64,000 nt of DNA, taken from assembly GCA_030407085.1 (NCBI GenBank), contig CM059586.1:35203501-35267500 (forward strand), given 5' to 3'. The DNA is from Trichopria drosophilae. Taxonomy: Eukaryota > Arthropoda > Insecta > Hymenoptera > Diapriidae. The translations under genes and the position numbers were made by a program. The notes below the pieces were generated by a model, which searched no databases, was not told the origin of the DNA, and saw only the letters and a program-made list of their open reading frames with translations. Below, in pieces: positions 48,526 through 61,100 of the stretch. Positions within the stretch are counted from its first letter, which is position 1, and each line of letters opens with the position of its first letter.

Positions 48526-48717
48526 CCATTTCCGTCCAATTTTTTAAAAATTTCACTTATGTGAGAGTTGAAGATGTATATAACATTGCATTTTAAGCAA
48601 TATTTATTTAATATTTTGTTTTATAATTAAATAAACCAATAAAAATTATCATTTTTATAAAAAAAAATAGGATTACAGGTAAATGCTTAATTGGATCGCC
48701 CTAAGATTGTGTATGAT

Positions 48718-48902
48718 AGGGTTTCCGAGGTCGCCGATTATGAATCTGAGTTCAGATTTTGGAAATTCAAAATGGCGGATCCATGATGGCGGTGAAAAAT
48801 GAAGTTATTAGTAGATTTCGTTAAAATTGGATCTGCCACATTGAAATTTCAAAATCTGAGCTCAGATTCGTAATCATCAGCCCGAAAACTCCTGTATAGC
48901 AA
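48718..48902. repeat. Palindromic pair of the 120-bp repeat
   Basis: GAATCTGAGTTCAGATTTTGG and AAATTCAAAATGGCGGATCC on the left match, on the minus strand of the right half, GAATCTGAGCTCAGATTTTG and AATTTCAATGTGGCAGATCC. The two repeat units therefore face each other and form a hairpin of about 185 bp. A GACAGACAGACAGACAGAG microsatellite lies just downstream (48968-48986), followed by AAGTCAAGCTAAG. Confidence 0.6.
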
Positions 48903-49136
48903 ATTTTATCAAAGGAAGTGCAAATTTATTTAAAAGAAGTGGTCGAAAAATCGATTACAAAATTTGCGGACAGACAGACAGACAGAGAAGTCAAGCTAAG
49001 TAAAACGTAGTAAAATTAAGATATTTGGCTGTAAGCGCAAACTTCACATTCGCTGGAAAAACTGTTTTGCATCTATATAAAAAACCATTATTTTGAGGCT
49101 GAATTACAGAGGTACCCAATTTTATTTAATAATTTT

Positions 49137-49610
49137 TTAAATCTTTATTTTTTTTTTATTACATCGTAACATTTTTGGTTTTTGACGACTTATAATTCTA
49201 ATAGTCTTCGACTTCGTTTCACATTTCTTTGCACATGGCTGATAATAACTGGGGTTCAATGGATAATGAACACATGAAGATTTTTGCACACATGTATCAC
49301 ACGATAAATAATTTAAAAATAATTGAATACTCTCAGTATGTTTCCAAATAATTTGCTGAATTTTATTTGAATTGGGTGCTGCCTGCAGATCCTTAATTAT
49401 GATATTATCAATCCTTTCAATGTCACTTTGAAGTACTATGAACATGTGGATTTTAGCATTAGGTGCTGATGTTACCGCATCGATCATATCTTGAGCGGAA
49501 ACGATATCTTTGCCATGTCCAACTGCTCTATCACACATGGATTTCACAGTACCGCCTGTCCCATCAGCGCAACTCTTCCCATGTCCGGCAATGGTGAAAT
49601 TCCAAGTCAT
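49137..49610 (-). CDS. 157-aa fragment with GHGKxxxDGxGGxxK signature
   Basis: The best protein-like frame in the window. Residues 9-23 read GHGKSCADGTGGTVK; a mixed helix-like middle follows (Ile-Asp-rich, residues 38-100), then a Cys cluster (Cys104, 107, 113, 126, 130) and a Lys-rich tail. From memory the HGKxxxDGxGGxxKR segment resembles the C-terminal part of large uncharacterised animal proteins, often multicopy and possibly transposon-related; function is unknown. The start at 49610 has an in-frame stop three codons upstream, so it may be a last exon or a decayed fragment. An AATAAA signal (minus, 49120-49125) lies just after the stop. Confidence 0.5.
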   Translation of the reverse strand: MTWNFTIAGHGKSCADGTGGTVKSMCDRAVGHGKDIVSAQDMIDAVTSAPNAKIHMFIVLQSDIERIDNIIIKDLQAAPNSNKIQQIIWKHTESIQLFLNYLSCDTCVQKSSCVHYPLNPSYYQPCAKKCETKSKTIRIISRQKPKMLRCNKKKIKI

Positions 49611-49619
49611 ACATAGTCA

Positions 49620-51225
49620 TCACTTATACATAGACTCGAATGCATATTTTGTTTTACAATAGCTCTAATTTGAAACACAGTGCTTAAACAAGTATAATAA
49701 AGAATTGTTTTTCTTTAAACACATAAAGAACACCAAATTTTATCTGCATAAACATACTTTTAGTTTCTGACCACAATGTTACTAAGCTTACAGTGTTTAA
49801 TTCATCGTTAAATTACGACTTTATAAATAGTTCTTTCAATAACTTTGAAAATATGTAAAATATAAGAATGCCGCGCACTTTACATACTTATATAAGGTAT
49901 TTACTTACCAGCACACCGAACAACAACTTGATATTGGCGATATTTTGAATGTGCCACGAAAAATAGTCAATTTTCTGAAATTGGCACGTTTTTGGAATGT
50001 ATGTTTACACTTGTATAACATCAACAGTTTAAGGCGCACACAAATGAGTAAAGTGTCAAACACTTTATTATTGTGTCCTTTACTAACCAAAAACAATAAA
50101 TATTCGATTTCTAAGACGGCGCGGATAATGAATAAACAAGTTTAAATAAGTTTAGAATTTACGAAATTCAAGGGACGGGTACTGTAGGCTCACTCTATAC
50201 AATTAAATGTGTGGCACATATAATTCATATGAATATATTGCTTTATGAGATGTTTGCCTCCATTTCGCGCTAAAAACACAAGGTTAACTCACGCGGCGCA
50301 AATACAATACTCATAAGAGTAAAAAAAAACATGCAAGGGACGCATGAAATTTCATTATTTTTTAATCTATAAATAATTATAGAGCGTCTCTGTAACGTCG
50401 GGCGACTTCGAAATTCATCAAGCTTTTTATTTATGATATCTTGATGTATAAAAAAAATATAGCATTTGTGTGAAAGCAATGACGTTCAAGTAGTGTCACA
50501 GGACTCCACAGTTTAAAAGTTCTAGAGATTTGCCCATATATGTATATGTAATACGTTTTGATACGTAATAAGTTTTTTGGGGTTTGTCCTTACTTTTCTC
50601 AAAATCTTGATGAGCATAGACAGTTTTGTGACCCGCTCGTCTTCAGTGGATAAAAATACACACCGATATCAAGAATAATTACAAAATAGCCGAATTTCGT
50701 ATGTTTATGTAATTTATTAATATGAAAGAGTTAAACGTTGCCCACGTGAGCCACTAAAACAGGGATGCACATTAGTAGTGTTAAAATATACTGGAATACG
50801 TATAAAAAGTGACATCAATATGGCTGCAAATAAAAAAAAATAACTTATTTTCTTTAAAGTCAAAAGTTTCGTGGGTATGCCTATTTAGCAACCCTTAACT
50901 TTTTAAATGAATGTCATTAGTAAAAACTACATCAGTTTAGTATAAATATTTTAGCTAACGTGAAAATTATTCGAAAAATATCAGACTCCGACTGATGCAG
51001 TTAAATAATTTTGTTCAGTTCATTATTATTGACAATATGGTAAAAACCACGGATGCTCCATTTCACCACAGTGTAGTCCAAGATCAATATAACCAAAAAG
51101 TTAGTTCTTACTTTTTATAATTGGCGGTGTACCATACCTGCATTTGTCAAAGTTAATTATTATGGACATACTTATCGTTTTCTGGCAGACTTTTTTTTTG
51201 AGCTGGATGACGCAGATATATGAAA
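49620..51225. other. AT-rich sequence upstream of the 157-aa frame
   Basis: If the 157-aa frame is a terminal exon, earlier exons should be here on the minus strand. Short minus frames at 49905-50096 (63 aa) and 50270-50479 (69 aa) show no family signature and no convincing splice context, so no gene model is proposed. Confidence 0.35.
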
Positions 51226-51432
51226 TTAAAAACTTCGCCAGTTTCCCTTGCACGGCAGACCCGGCTTTTCCAGTTCGCGAATTTCAGTAACTAAGGACCT
51301 CTCAATTTCTTGGTAATTTTCTGTCCTTATCGTCATAAACAGTTTGAGATATTTCATTATAATTACAAGAATATTTTTAGATATTTCCCACATCACCCCT
51401 CTGAAAGACGTTCCAAACATCTTCCCCAACAA
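51226..51432 (-). CDS. Unrecognised 68-aa frame
   Basis: The C-terminal half is charged and less AT-driven than most frames here (ENYQEIERSLVTEIRELEKP, then GLPCKGNWRSF). This suggests a possible remnant of a coding exon or retroelement. The N-terminal half is unremarkable. It lies on the same strand as the 157-aa frame and about 1.6 kb upstream, so it could be a linked exon. No family is recognised and a chance frame remains likely. Confidence 0.2.
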   Translation of the reverse strand: MLGKMFGTSFRGVMWEISKNILVIIMKYLKLFMTIRTENYQEIERSLVTEIRELEKPGLPCKGNWRSF

Positions 51433-51857
51433 AATTTAGAACGACTAAATTTAAATTGTTGGTGGAATAATGCTCCTGTATGAATATTCGACATTTGTAT
51501 TTAATACAATTTTCTATTAGTACAAATCAAAATAATTAGTGTCGCACTTATGTAGCAAGAGGGATCACTAATAGATCTAGCACAAATGTCGTTTTACGAT
51601 CTGAAATGCTTTGGCATGAGTAAATAATTAGTGAGATTAATGTCATTAAAATTGTAAATAAAAAATGCATATCAAAATTATACAGAAAGGAGCTTGTTTT
51701 ATATACAGTATATGAAAAATGAATATATGGAAATAAATAAATAACATGTACGACTCTTTGCGGGTAATACCTATTATTTGTATTTATATTTTATCTTAAT
51801 GCAAAAACAAAATCAAATAAAAATGATCTCACATTTGATTAATATTTATTTTCCACA

Positions 51858-52169
51858 CACGGAGAAAAATGACTCCGCTGGATTAGCTGATTCATATCAG
51901 CTACAATTTTCGGCTGGAATTGCCGAAAATATCTGCAATTTTAGCTGTTTTGATTCCGCTAATGTGGCCTTAACCTTACTCAATTCGCGCTTAGATCTAA
52001 ATTTCCGCTACATTAGTAGATTTGTTCCACTAAATTTGCGGACTTTTTCAGTAAATTTAGCTGAAATTATCGGCTATTCCTAACAGAATTCCAACAGCTA
52101 TCCCTATAGGATAAAATTGGTAGAATCTGCGGATTTTTCGGCTTATTTAGCCGGTTATTTTTCTCCGTG
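51858..52169. mobile_element. 312-bp palindromic insert, CACGGAGAAAAAT termini (copy G)
   Basis: Left end CACGGAGAAAAATGACTCC; right end on the minus strand CACGGAGAAAAATAACCGGC. TA follows on the right (52170-52171) and CA precedes on the left. The interior repeats AGCTGA, GCTGATT, GGAATTGCC and CCGCTA words in both orientations. A 101-codon frame (51778-52083) crosses it and is a by-product. Confidence 0.65.
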
Positions 52170-52206
52170 TATAGAATATACAAAACTTCGTCCATTTAAA
52201 TGTATA

Positions 52207-52235
52207 AAGAGAGAGAGAGAGAGAGAGAGAGAGAA
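52207..52235 (+). repeat. (GA)n microsatellite
   Basis: An uninterrupted run of about thirteen GA units lies directly downstream of the insert at 51858-52169. Confidence 0.9.
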
Positions 52236-53600
52236 ATTAATTATGTTCCAATTATTCCAGTAACCGAAAATACATTGAAATGGATTCAATGAATTAAAAA
52301 ATTTACATATATTAAAATAATTTCTTGCATAATTGGATGGAACATACCTATACCGAATAGTATTTCAAATCGTATTAAACAAACAAACGAAGGTTTTAAA
52401 ATTACCCCAGAAAGAGAGAAATGTAGAATGTTTAATCATGAGTTTTCTTATATAAGTCAACGTATAATTGCAGTATGCAGAACAATTTTTACCATACACA
52501 TTGGCAGAGAATACATTTGTTGTAAAACCAAACAATTTATCAGATATACCACGACCGTGTACTTTAATACTTTTAGATCAGTGCTCCCAATATCTCTAAT
52601 GATTAACTTCTTGTTGTATTTTTCAATATAAAAAAAAAATATTTCATTGCAGGAAAATATTCATAAAAATAAATTTGAATCTACCATATTGAAACCATTT
52701 AAGTTTCCCTGTTGGCGCTACTGCTCCATTTCGTTGTGAATATCTGACAGCTGCAAAATTAAACTGCAAGCTATTCATACGCACTAAAATGGAATCGTTA
52801 ATTTAACTAGTGAACAGTACATTGTACTGATTGTTCATTGTATAATAGTATAATATATTAATATACTTTAAAATATATGTAATATTAAATTATAAATAAA
52901 TGTGAATTGCAGGGTATCGCAGAAAATACCATTTTACTGAAATATTCAGTGGCTACTTATTCTAATGCAAATATATGATAAATTCCATTCGCACAATGCA
53001 ATTTCGATCAAACTAGGAATATAGAGGAGACTTTTTAAGATACCGACCAATATATGATAGAATTTAAGAAAAGAAGTCACAAATAATTTAGTTAAAAACG
53101 GTATCTAAATAGAAGTCAAATACATAACAAATGGGTGCGGGTAAAAAAAACGACAAATAAAAAAGAAGACAGGTCCAAAAACCGAAACTCAAAAAGCCAT
53201 CGATAAATTACATTGAAATTTAGCCAATGCAGGATTAAATTCGTTGCCTGATAAATTATTTGTTACTTAAAAATATTAATTGTAGTAATTTTTAACTGAC
53301 AATAAAATTATTGTACGTATTAGTACTTGCATTAAAATCATATGAAGAAAGTGAAAAGATTGTATAAGATATTGTTAAATATGAAATAAGTTTTGGTATA
53401 ATAGGTAAATGTATAAATCATTGACACGTTTTTTCATTCATTATATTTCACGGTTTTACTATAATTGGAAATATAGCGATTCGCTTTCAATGAAATGTAA
53501 TTTAAAAGGATATATTATGATGATCGAAGAATCGAAAGTCAGCGTATTGAATTTTATCGACTCATTGTTGATTAATTAACTTTTCGATATTAAGCGTGCC
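52236..53600. other. AT-rich sequence without a supportable gene
   Basis: Only chance frames (up to 67 aa). Nothing recognisable. Confidence 0.5.
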
Positions 53601-53830
53601 CAAAATCTGATCAGAGATATAGATTAATATGGTCTCGCGTTTCTAATTACATACACTATCTCCCCTGCGGAGGTTCATGGGTGAGTGCCTTAGACGTTAT
53701 CGACTCGAAGGTCTTCTCGACCAAGAAATTAAGGCACGATTCGATTTCGGGGCATATTTTAACCTAGTCCCTGTTCTTTTTCTCCAGTAAATCTCTCTTT
53801 TATTTTTTACTCTCCTTTTACAGCATTCAT
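53600..53830 (+). other. Small CpG-richer block with pyrimidine tail
   Basis: CTCCCCTGCGGAGG (a short palindrome near 53671), GACGTTATCGACTCGAAGG and CACGATTCGATTTCGGGG stand out from the AT-rich flanks. A C/T-rich stretch follows (53770-53820). No frame of note. Confidence 0.3.
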
Positions 53831-55777
53831 AATCAAAAAGTGGCAGTGTGTAGTAATTTCAACGTCAAAACTCATTAATAAATTGATCTAAAACAGATAT
53901 TAGAAAATATAGTCATTAACTTTGATCTTGATTTATGATTTTATGTTAAATTTTTATTCTTATTTAATCTTTGAACGATATCAGAATTTAATTTATCGAG
54001 TTGAAACTATATTAAACTTTTTACTAGCTGTTCTAGAAAGTTAAGAATTATATTTCCCATTTATTTATTTGTTTTCCAAAATAAATTCTTTGAAAATTGT
54101 TTTATTGCACAGATTGTTGTATCGTAAAATAAATAGTTTTAATAGTTCCCACATAAAAATTCACATCAATAAAACATTTTATGAATTGAATTTCATATTT
54201 TACTAGCAACTAAGCAAATAATTATTGACTTGAAAATTTGTAGTTGAAAAAATTGGCAAACATTTCGGATATTATTCTGTTGTTTTTAGACTGCGTTTGG
54301 TCTAATATAAACATAAGTAGCATCGCAATTATTACAGCAAAGGCAATATACTGAATTGTTTTAAGCAAGGGTTCTCTTGATTAAATATATTTGAACAACT
54401 GAGGAAACCGATAATTCTACTTAATCCCTTATGCGAGTATTCTTTTGGCCAAGTGATATTTAAAATAATACAGACTAACAAACACGCAACAAGAATGCAC
54501 CGATTTGATCTATTTCCAATTATTATCCTTTTTTTTAAGAAATTCTTTGGCTGTGAAATCTATAGAATCTAATGTGTCTTGTATATATCCGGAACATTAT
54601 GATAAGATTCCATTCTTTATTTTTTATAGTCCGTCAATTACAGAATTCTCAAATAATATCTTTCTTTTAATTTATTAATGTATCTAAAAAAATTATTTTG
54701 TTGTCATTTTCTATTTCGTAACTGAAATTTAATCTCGGATGGTGGTCATTCAAAACATTAATCATTTCGTTTGGGTTTTCGGAAAGTATACAGGTAAGGA
54801 TAAGATCTATACATGCTTATAGTAAAGAACTAGTTGAAAAAAACAATTTCTTTAAATAAATAGTTTCTAAATTCTCCATAAGAATTGGCGAATGTAGGCG
54901 AGGCCGAAGATCTAATCGGCGAACCGTGCTGTTTATAGTCCTGGTCACTGAACTGAAAGTATAGAAATTCTACAATATTTGAAATGTCGCTTGAATTGAT
55001 TTCTATAGAACATCTCATCGAGCTATATCATCTACTGATTCTATTTTTTTAGTAATGAGGTATTCGTAAATGAAGATTGAATATCCAACAAAATTGAAAT
55101 GTAATTTATTGGTCTTTTTATATGCTTGTAATTAACGTACGGAAATGAATGTTATTGTTTATATTTGATTTTGGATTTGGTGTGTGTTCAGCAATTAGTT
55201 TATGCACAGATTTCGCCACTTTGTAAGTTGGAGTACCTACCACATATCAACGGAATTTCCATTTTGTTGATTAAATCATATATCCACTTGGCAAAGTTTT
55301 ATATGAGTTAGACTATTATTATGGAATTCCCAGATAAATATTTATCACAATTAAGATGTTTCCATATTTTAGAACAAGATAATTGTAATAATTTTAACTT
55401 CCTTCCCTCCTTCGGACCTTTTATGTTCAAAACGGCACAAAAAAATACAAGAACAGTATCTTTTTGACAAAAAAATTAAAATTGCTTAATGGTTTTAAAA
55501 AAATATTGCTGATGTCTCAAATCGACTCGAAAAATTCCGATTCAGCGTCCCAAAATATATCAGATTATGTTTCATCAGGGGATTATTTCATTATTGTCTT
55601 GAATGCAGGTTTATAAAGCTTTAATACACAGGCCTTAGTTCAACTAGCCCTTGTTACATTTAATATAATTCAATCTAGGTACCTTCCCTTTTTAAGACCT
55701 TTTCGGACCTCCTATTCTGATTTTACAATCGGCGCATTTTGTTTACACGTACATATACTTTAAAAACTTTGTACTAA
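53831..55777. other. AT-rich sequence without a supportable gene
   Basis: Two loosely similar stretches (TTCCCTCCTTCGGACCTTTT near 55402 and TTTTCGGACCTCCTATTCTG near 55699) hint at a decayed direct repeat. No gene is supported. Confidence 0.4.
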
Positions 55778-56035
55778 CCCAGGTGAAAAAGTTTTATAAA
55801 AATTGTATAAAATTTTTATAAAGTTACTATAAAAAAACGGTATAAGAAATAGTTATTTAAAATATTTATAAAGTAATTTTTATAAGCAATTTATAAAATG
55901 TTCTGAAATCAGAATCCAAACTGCTTTCCCAGGTGGACAGGTTTTTAAAAATTGTATAAAATTTTAATACAATAGGTGTATAAAAAATGTATAAAATTAT
56001 ATAAATAAATGATTCCATAAATAAGTTATAACAGA
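55778..56035. mobile_element. Pair of CCCAGGTG-started inserts full of TATAAA (copy L)
   Basis: Two direct starts, CCCAGGTGAAAAAG (55778) and CCCAGGTGGACAGG (55928), are each followed by TTTTATAAAAATTGTATAAA-like sequence. TATAAA occurs about ten times in 250 bp, with palindromic variants. Starts resemble the CCCnnGTAGAAA class (41217, 62943), but inverted right ends were not found, so these may be truncated copies. Confidence 0.45.
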
Positions 56036-56285
56036 GTTTTTGAGTGTTTGCTTTGTACCTCAGCAGCTAGTCAACTTTTATAATTTATCCGGCTTATGTA
56101 CCGACTTTTTTTTTCCTTACGTACCGGTTTCTATTAGAATTGTAAGTTTTGCGTATTATATTCTACCCGGTAATTTTAAATTGTGTATCTGTTTTACGGA
56201 ACTCTTTCTCGATGGGACTTTGTTCCCTTTTCAAGAGAAATAAAACGATCTATCTGTCTATCTATTTATCTATCTATCTAATAAG
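56036..56285 (+). repeat. Possible LINE 3' end with (ATCT)n tail
   Basis: A frame ending GTLFPFQEK then stop (56040-56243) is followed at once by AATAAAACGATCTATCTG and an ATCT microsatellite (56247-56281). Non-LTR retrotransposons often end in such short tandem tails. No RT motif is present, so the assignment is tentative. Confidence 0.35.
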
Positions 56286-57376
56286 TTATAACGACATTAT
56301 AAAATATTATTAAATCTGCATATTTACTGCTGTTCGCAAAAACTCCTAAAGATATTTCTATAAAACGAAATTATGAATTAATTACGAAATAAATCAGAAA
56401 CAATATATAATTTGTAAACTGAAAAAATGCACTGGAAAAAGCATAATCGAAATCAAGTTGTTTATCCAGGTTTTGAACATTTTATAGGACGTAAAAAGAT
56501 CCTGAGAAATTAATTTTAATACTTTTCGCAGCTACGCAAATCCTCACATTTAGATGAAAAAATTTTTTAAGAATTTAGTCATTCTTGTTGCATGCATTAA
56601 TATGATAAACTTTTATCAATTCTTACATTAATAATAAAAAATTGTTATTATTATGTCGTTTGCATTTGATTAACGAAAATAATTATTCAGGAATTTTTTA
56701 TGTAGATAAATAATATTTTGGTTCAAAACTCATTGATAAAATAATTATAAAATTCACTGGATATAAAGTGGATGCGGAGGTAAATTGTTTTTCTGATTAA
56801 TATTTTTATTTCTAAAAAACATATTAAAATGTGAATAAAAATGAACAATTGTTATAAAATAAAAACATTCAATACATATAAAGTAGGTACTACCATGTCG
56901 GTTGAAATGAGTAAGCGAAATAATTGATTGACGATTTTTAAAATTTTAGTAACTTATTTAGAGTTGTGTATGATGTTTTACTGAAAGTTGCAGACAATCT
57001 GCATTATCTGAGTTATTAACATTAGACTTAATAGTGGCATGACAAGCTCAGGATGCAATAATGTGTTGCTTAATCGAAAGTTCAGGTCATCTCTAATATA
57101 AGAGCTCAATTCTATCGTTGTTAGGTTAGGTTTTGCTTTTTTGGGAAATTCTTCCTTTTGCGTCAAAAGTTTATAAAATAGTTGCAATAAACTAATTTTA
57201 ACAGTAAAGTGCAAGACATTTAAACTAACCTTTAAAAATTTTCAATTTGTACTTACTATAATATTTACTCCATATTCGAAATAAATGAATTTAATAAAGT
57301 ATCTTCATCATTCAAGTGGTACGATATACGGCAAAATTCTATCGTGCGATGATATGTATTCTTAAATGAGTAATTA
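56286..57376. other. AT-rich sequence without a supportable gene
   Basis: A short GTTAGGTTAGG run is seen near 57118-57132. A 78-aa minus frame is not recognised. Confidence 0.45.
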
Positions 57377-57528
57377 CGTTCTAACGTTGTTTCTATGTGG
57401 AAATTTCACTTTACTAATAGTGGATGGAAATCTGCCACTTTAATAATGTGAAATTTTCACTTTAAAATAGTGAAAAAGTCACTTTTAGCGGAGAGTGGCT
57501 CAATTTTCACTTTAAGAAATTTAGAGTG
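57377..57528. mobile_element. 152-bp insert, CACTCTAAAT right terminus (copy Q)
   Basis: The right end on the minus strand reads CACTCTAAATTTCTTAAAG with TA after it (57529-57530). The left end near 57377 (CGTTCTAACG after TA) is degraded. The interior repeats CACTTTA and TAGTGA at least eight times in both orientations. Ends and word match the insert at 6198-6530. Confidence 0.55.
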
Positions 57529-57719
57529 TAGTAATTATTATACTTATTTATTAAAATCAAATTAGATAATGTTCAAATATTTATTAAACACTTTCTAATT
57601 CAATAAAATCACGTCTTATAAAAAATGTCTAGTACTAAATTCATAGAGAAAAGTGTAGTAAGTCATTCTTTAATTCGGCTTTATGAATTTAATGTCACAT
57701 ATATTTAACCTCATATAAG

Positions 57720-58170
57720 TGACTAGTCATCCCGGAAGAAGTCGAAGAAAACCTTTAGAAAAATATCTTTTCACGCCTAACGATGAAACGTAAAAAAGCC
57801 TTCGTATATTTAATGCGAACAAGTGCGGTGTAGTCGGTTTTCTTTGAGGTTAACACTAAAAACGGCCGATACTTAGCGGCAAGTTACAAATACAGTATTC
57901 AGTCTCTTATGCGTAAAAATGTATTTGGGTGGCGATTTCTTTACCCTCCTGCTTCTGGCGTAGACATTTACACACAGGCGGATAAACGTCAATCCACCGG
58001 AATTCGACTCCAGATCGATTCAATACAGGACTATTGTAAAGAATAACCGAAAGTCGTGAAAGATATTTTTCGGATATATTCCAGATCACGCTTTTTAAAA
58101 ATCTACAAAGAAAGATAAATATAAATGTTTGTTTGGCCTTTTCTATCGTATTTGTATGCAATCGAAACAT
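57720..58170. other. Mildly CpG-richer block with an unrecognised minus frame
   Basis: 57780-58030 has more CpG than its flanks (AACGGCCGATACTTAGCGGC, CTTCTGGCG, CCACCGGAATTCGAC). The minus frame 57907-58170 (87 aa) is better balanced in composition than most but shows no known motif. Function unknown. Confidence 0.25.
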
Positions 58171-61100
58171 TATCTACAGGTACTTGCCTTGTAAACTTAT
58201 TCAGTTTATCAGAGGAACTTTACGCTTACATTAATTACTGTTGTAAGTATTAAATTATAAATTAGCAAATTACTTTGCCTTAAATTCTGTTTCTTCGTTC
58301 ATATAATTCATTTCTATCTTACGGCTAGGAATGAGATTAAAGATGTAAAAAATGAAGGTTTTCAAGACATGGATTTATGTAAATGTTGCCATGATGCTGA
58401 GATAAAAACAGATTATTATCTGGATTGAAAGATATGTTTAGTTCTTCCAATTAAATGCACATGATTGGACACTTTTGTAAATATTCTTTTAATAAGACCA
58501 CAATATTCTGTTAATATTTCCTGAATATTGTTGGACTATAATTTCAGTATATATTAACAATAAATATACTTTGAACTGGAGATAAGTTCCCAAAAGTAAA
58601 ATAAAAATTTATACACTTTCATCTAATACATTGTGCATATAAAATAATTTGAAATCAGCCACTTAACATTTTTGTTTATGAAACGATATCCAAACACGTA
58701 GAAACCAAAAAGGCAGTGGATAGGAATCACTGCATTTGGCTGTGAAATATCCAACTTCTTATACACTATTTTTTAAATGTAGATTGTAATCTACGTTTGA
58801 GAAAATTGCAGACACAACTATGGATTTGAAAAATTGGTAAATTAACAGTATTGGATTATTTTGGTTGAGGCTGTTCATGCGTGGTGGCGAACTAGCTTCA
58901 TTTGTTATTTTTAACTTTGAGATTTACTCTACAATCTATTTACTACGTACATGATAATCTTATTAAACTTTGCTGAAGAAAAGTATGTCCATATCAATTA
59001 GTAATAGCTTCCTTCAGCATATGTGCTACAATTAATATGGTTTTATACTTCTTCAATATTATCTAGTTGTTTAGGATGAGCATTATTCAGTAAATTCAAA
59101 TGGAAGACTGATTATATTTATTACTAGCCACTTAATTAACCTAACTAGCCAGTACATAAGTTTATTAGTAAAGAAATGGTCAGTACATCGGCTCAATTTA
59201 TACCAGAGGTTACTAGAAGGCCATCGACATTTTTAGTCGTAAAACTAAAGATACCGTACCAGTAATTCTAAATTTTCCCATGAATTACCCCAAAACCACA
59301 TGATTTTCACCATTCCTTAACGAATTATTAAAATTGAAATATACGTGTTGCAATAATGTATGTAAGTAATAACAAATTTTAAGTTAAATGTAATTAAAAA
59401 TGTTGGAATTGATATACGAGAGTTGGCCTATTTGAGGAAAACAGCCTTTGTCAGAATCGTGTTGTAGATTCTATTTAATTTAAATCAAACGGAGATAAAA
59501 AGTAGTGCCTTCGCCCTGCGGTCTTTAGTTCATGTACTCCTCGACTGAGGAATAGAAAAAACTAAAAATGTTCATTTTCAAAACATCAACCCGAATAATA
59601 GAGAATACGTTCGTTTTCAATAAACTGACCTACCTTGACGATTATTAAAACTAAATAAAATTTAAAAAACAACATTTTTAGAATAAATTAATATTATTTC
59701 TGTAATAATTTTTTTCTTTTTTTTTTATTTATTAATTTTATTAACGGGCGAGTTCGCTCTCAAAACTTACATAAAAACTCAACATTTTAAATCATTTTGA
59801 AAGACTTTAAATCAATTATAGAAAGAAATGACAAGAATCAAGAAATAATTGGATAACAACAAAAATCCACATCGCGGAATGTATAAATAAAGCTGAAACG
59901 ATCGTTGAATCCAATTAAGCAATATCGGAAGTCTTAATTAAGTACCTAAATATGCAAGTACAGTTTTGACAGGGAGACTGTTGCTGATGGAAAGTTGGTT
60001 TTCTGCAAGTCGAAAGTCGTTTTCGGAATATTTGTGAATAGAGTATTTGAAATATCGAAGATGTCATTAATTTTTGTTATATTTATGGAGTTTTTGCTAA
60101 GTGTAACAAGTTTTTAGTATATCTGATGAATACTGCATTTGATATCAATGAAACTGCGCGGTAAAGGGTTTTTATGAAATTGTCAACATTTGATCTGCTG
60201 GTGAAAAATTAATACTTCAATTTCCTGTTCACAAGATATATATGGACGAGAGATGTATGCATTTATCTAAATTGGCCGTGTATCAAAGCATTAGTGTCAT
60301 TCATCATGTAGAAAGAAAATCATGAAAGTGGCCAACTCATGTGGAGATTTAACCGTGATGTTTACAAAAAGTGCTTTGTGAAATACATAATTGTAATGGA
60401 TCCGTTCTATTCAATATAGAGTTGAGTGAAATTGTGAGCAATATTGTTTATTAATAAAAACAATCCTTTATAAGTATAATATAACAGTTTTATTATGTAC
60501 ATAAGAAATTGAAAATTTGTTTAGAAAATGAAACAGATTTTTCGTGCAATAACAATATAGTTATCTTCTAAAGTTTTATATTCTGTTTTGAAAAAAATGT
60601 ATATTTTTATATAGTATTTAATTATTAATATTTGTTTATTCAGCGTGTATAAATTACAGATAAATGTCCTTAAAATGAATCAAGTACAAATCAGGCACCC
60701 GCACATTGATATGATAACAAAAATTATACATTATACTTCAAAGTTAATAAATATATCACTATGTCAGTAAAACCTGGATCACTTTTTTATTTACAAGAAA
60801 AAGACATTATTTATTTATGTGATTGAAAATTAGCTGCTTGTATATTTTCACTCATTGTCAGTCAGATAAAAATATACAATATAGTAAATAGCAATACCAT
60901 GTAAGAAATATATTCTTAACTTTTTCTTATGGTAAATTTGCATCATTTTGATAGATAGAATAATTCTAAAACTTTTAAAAAAGATCCTTTATTTGGAATT
61001 TCAGCTTGCACTCTTCAATTTCTTTTTAAAACTAAATTTATACTGCGAGCAATCGGACTGGAGAATAGCTATTTCGTGTTTCATTTCATTTATTTAATAG

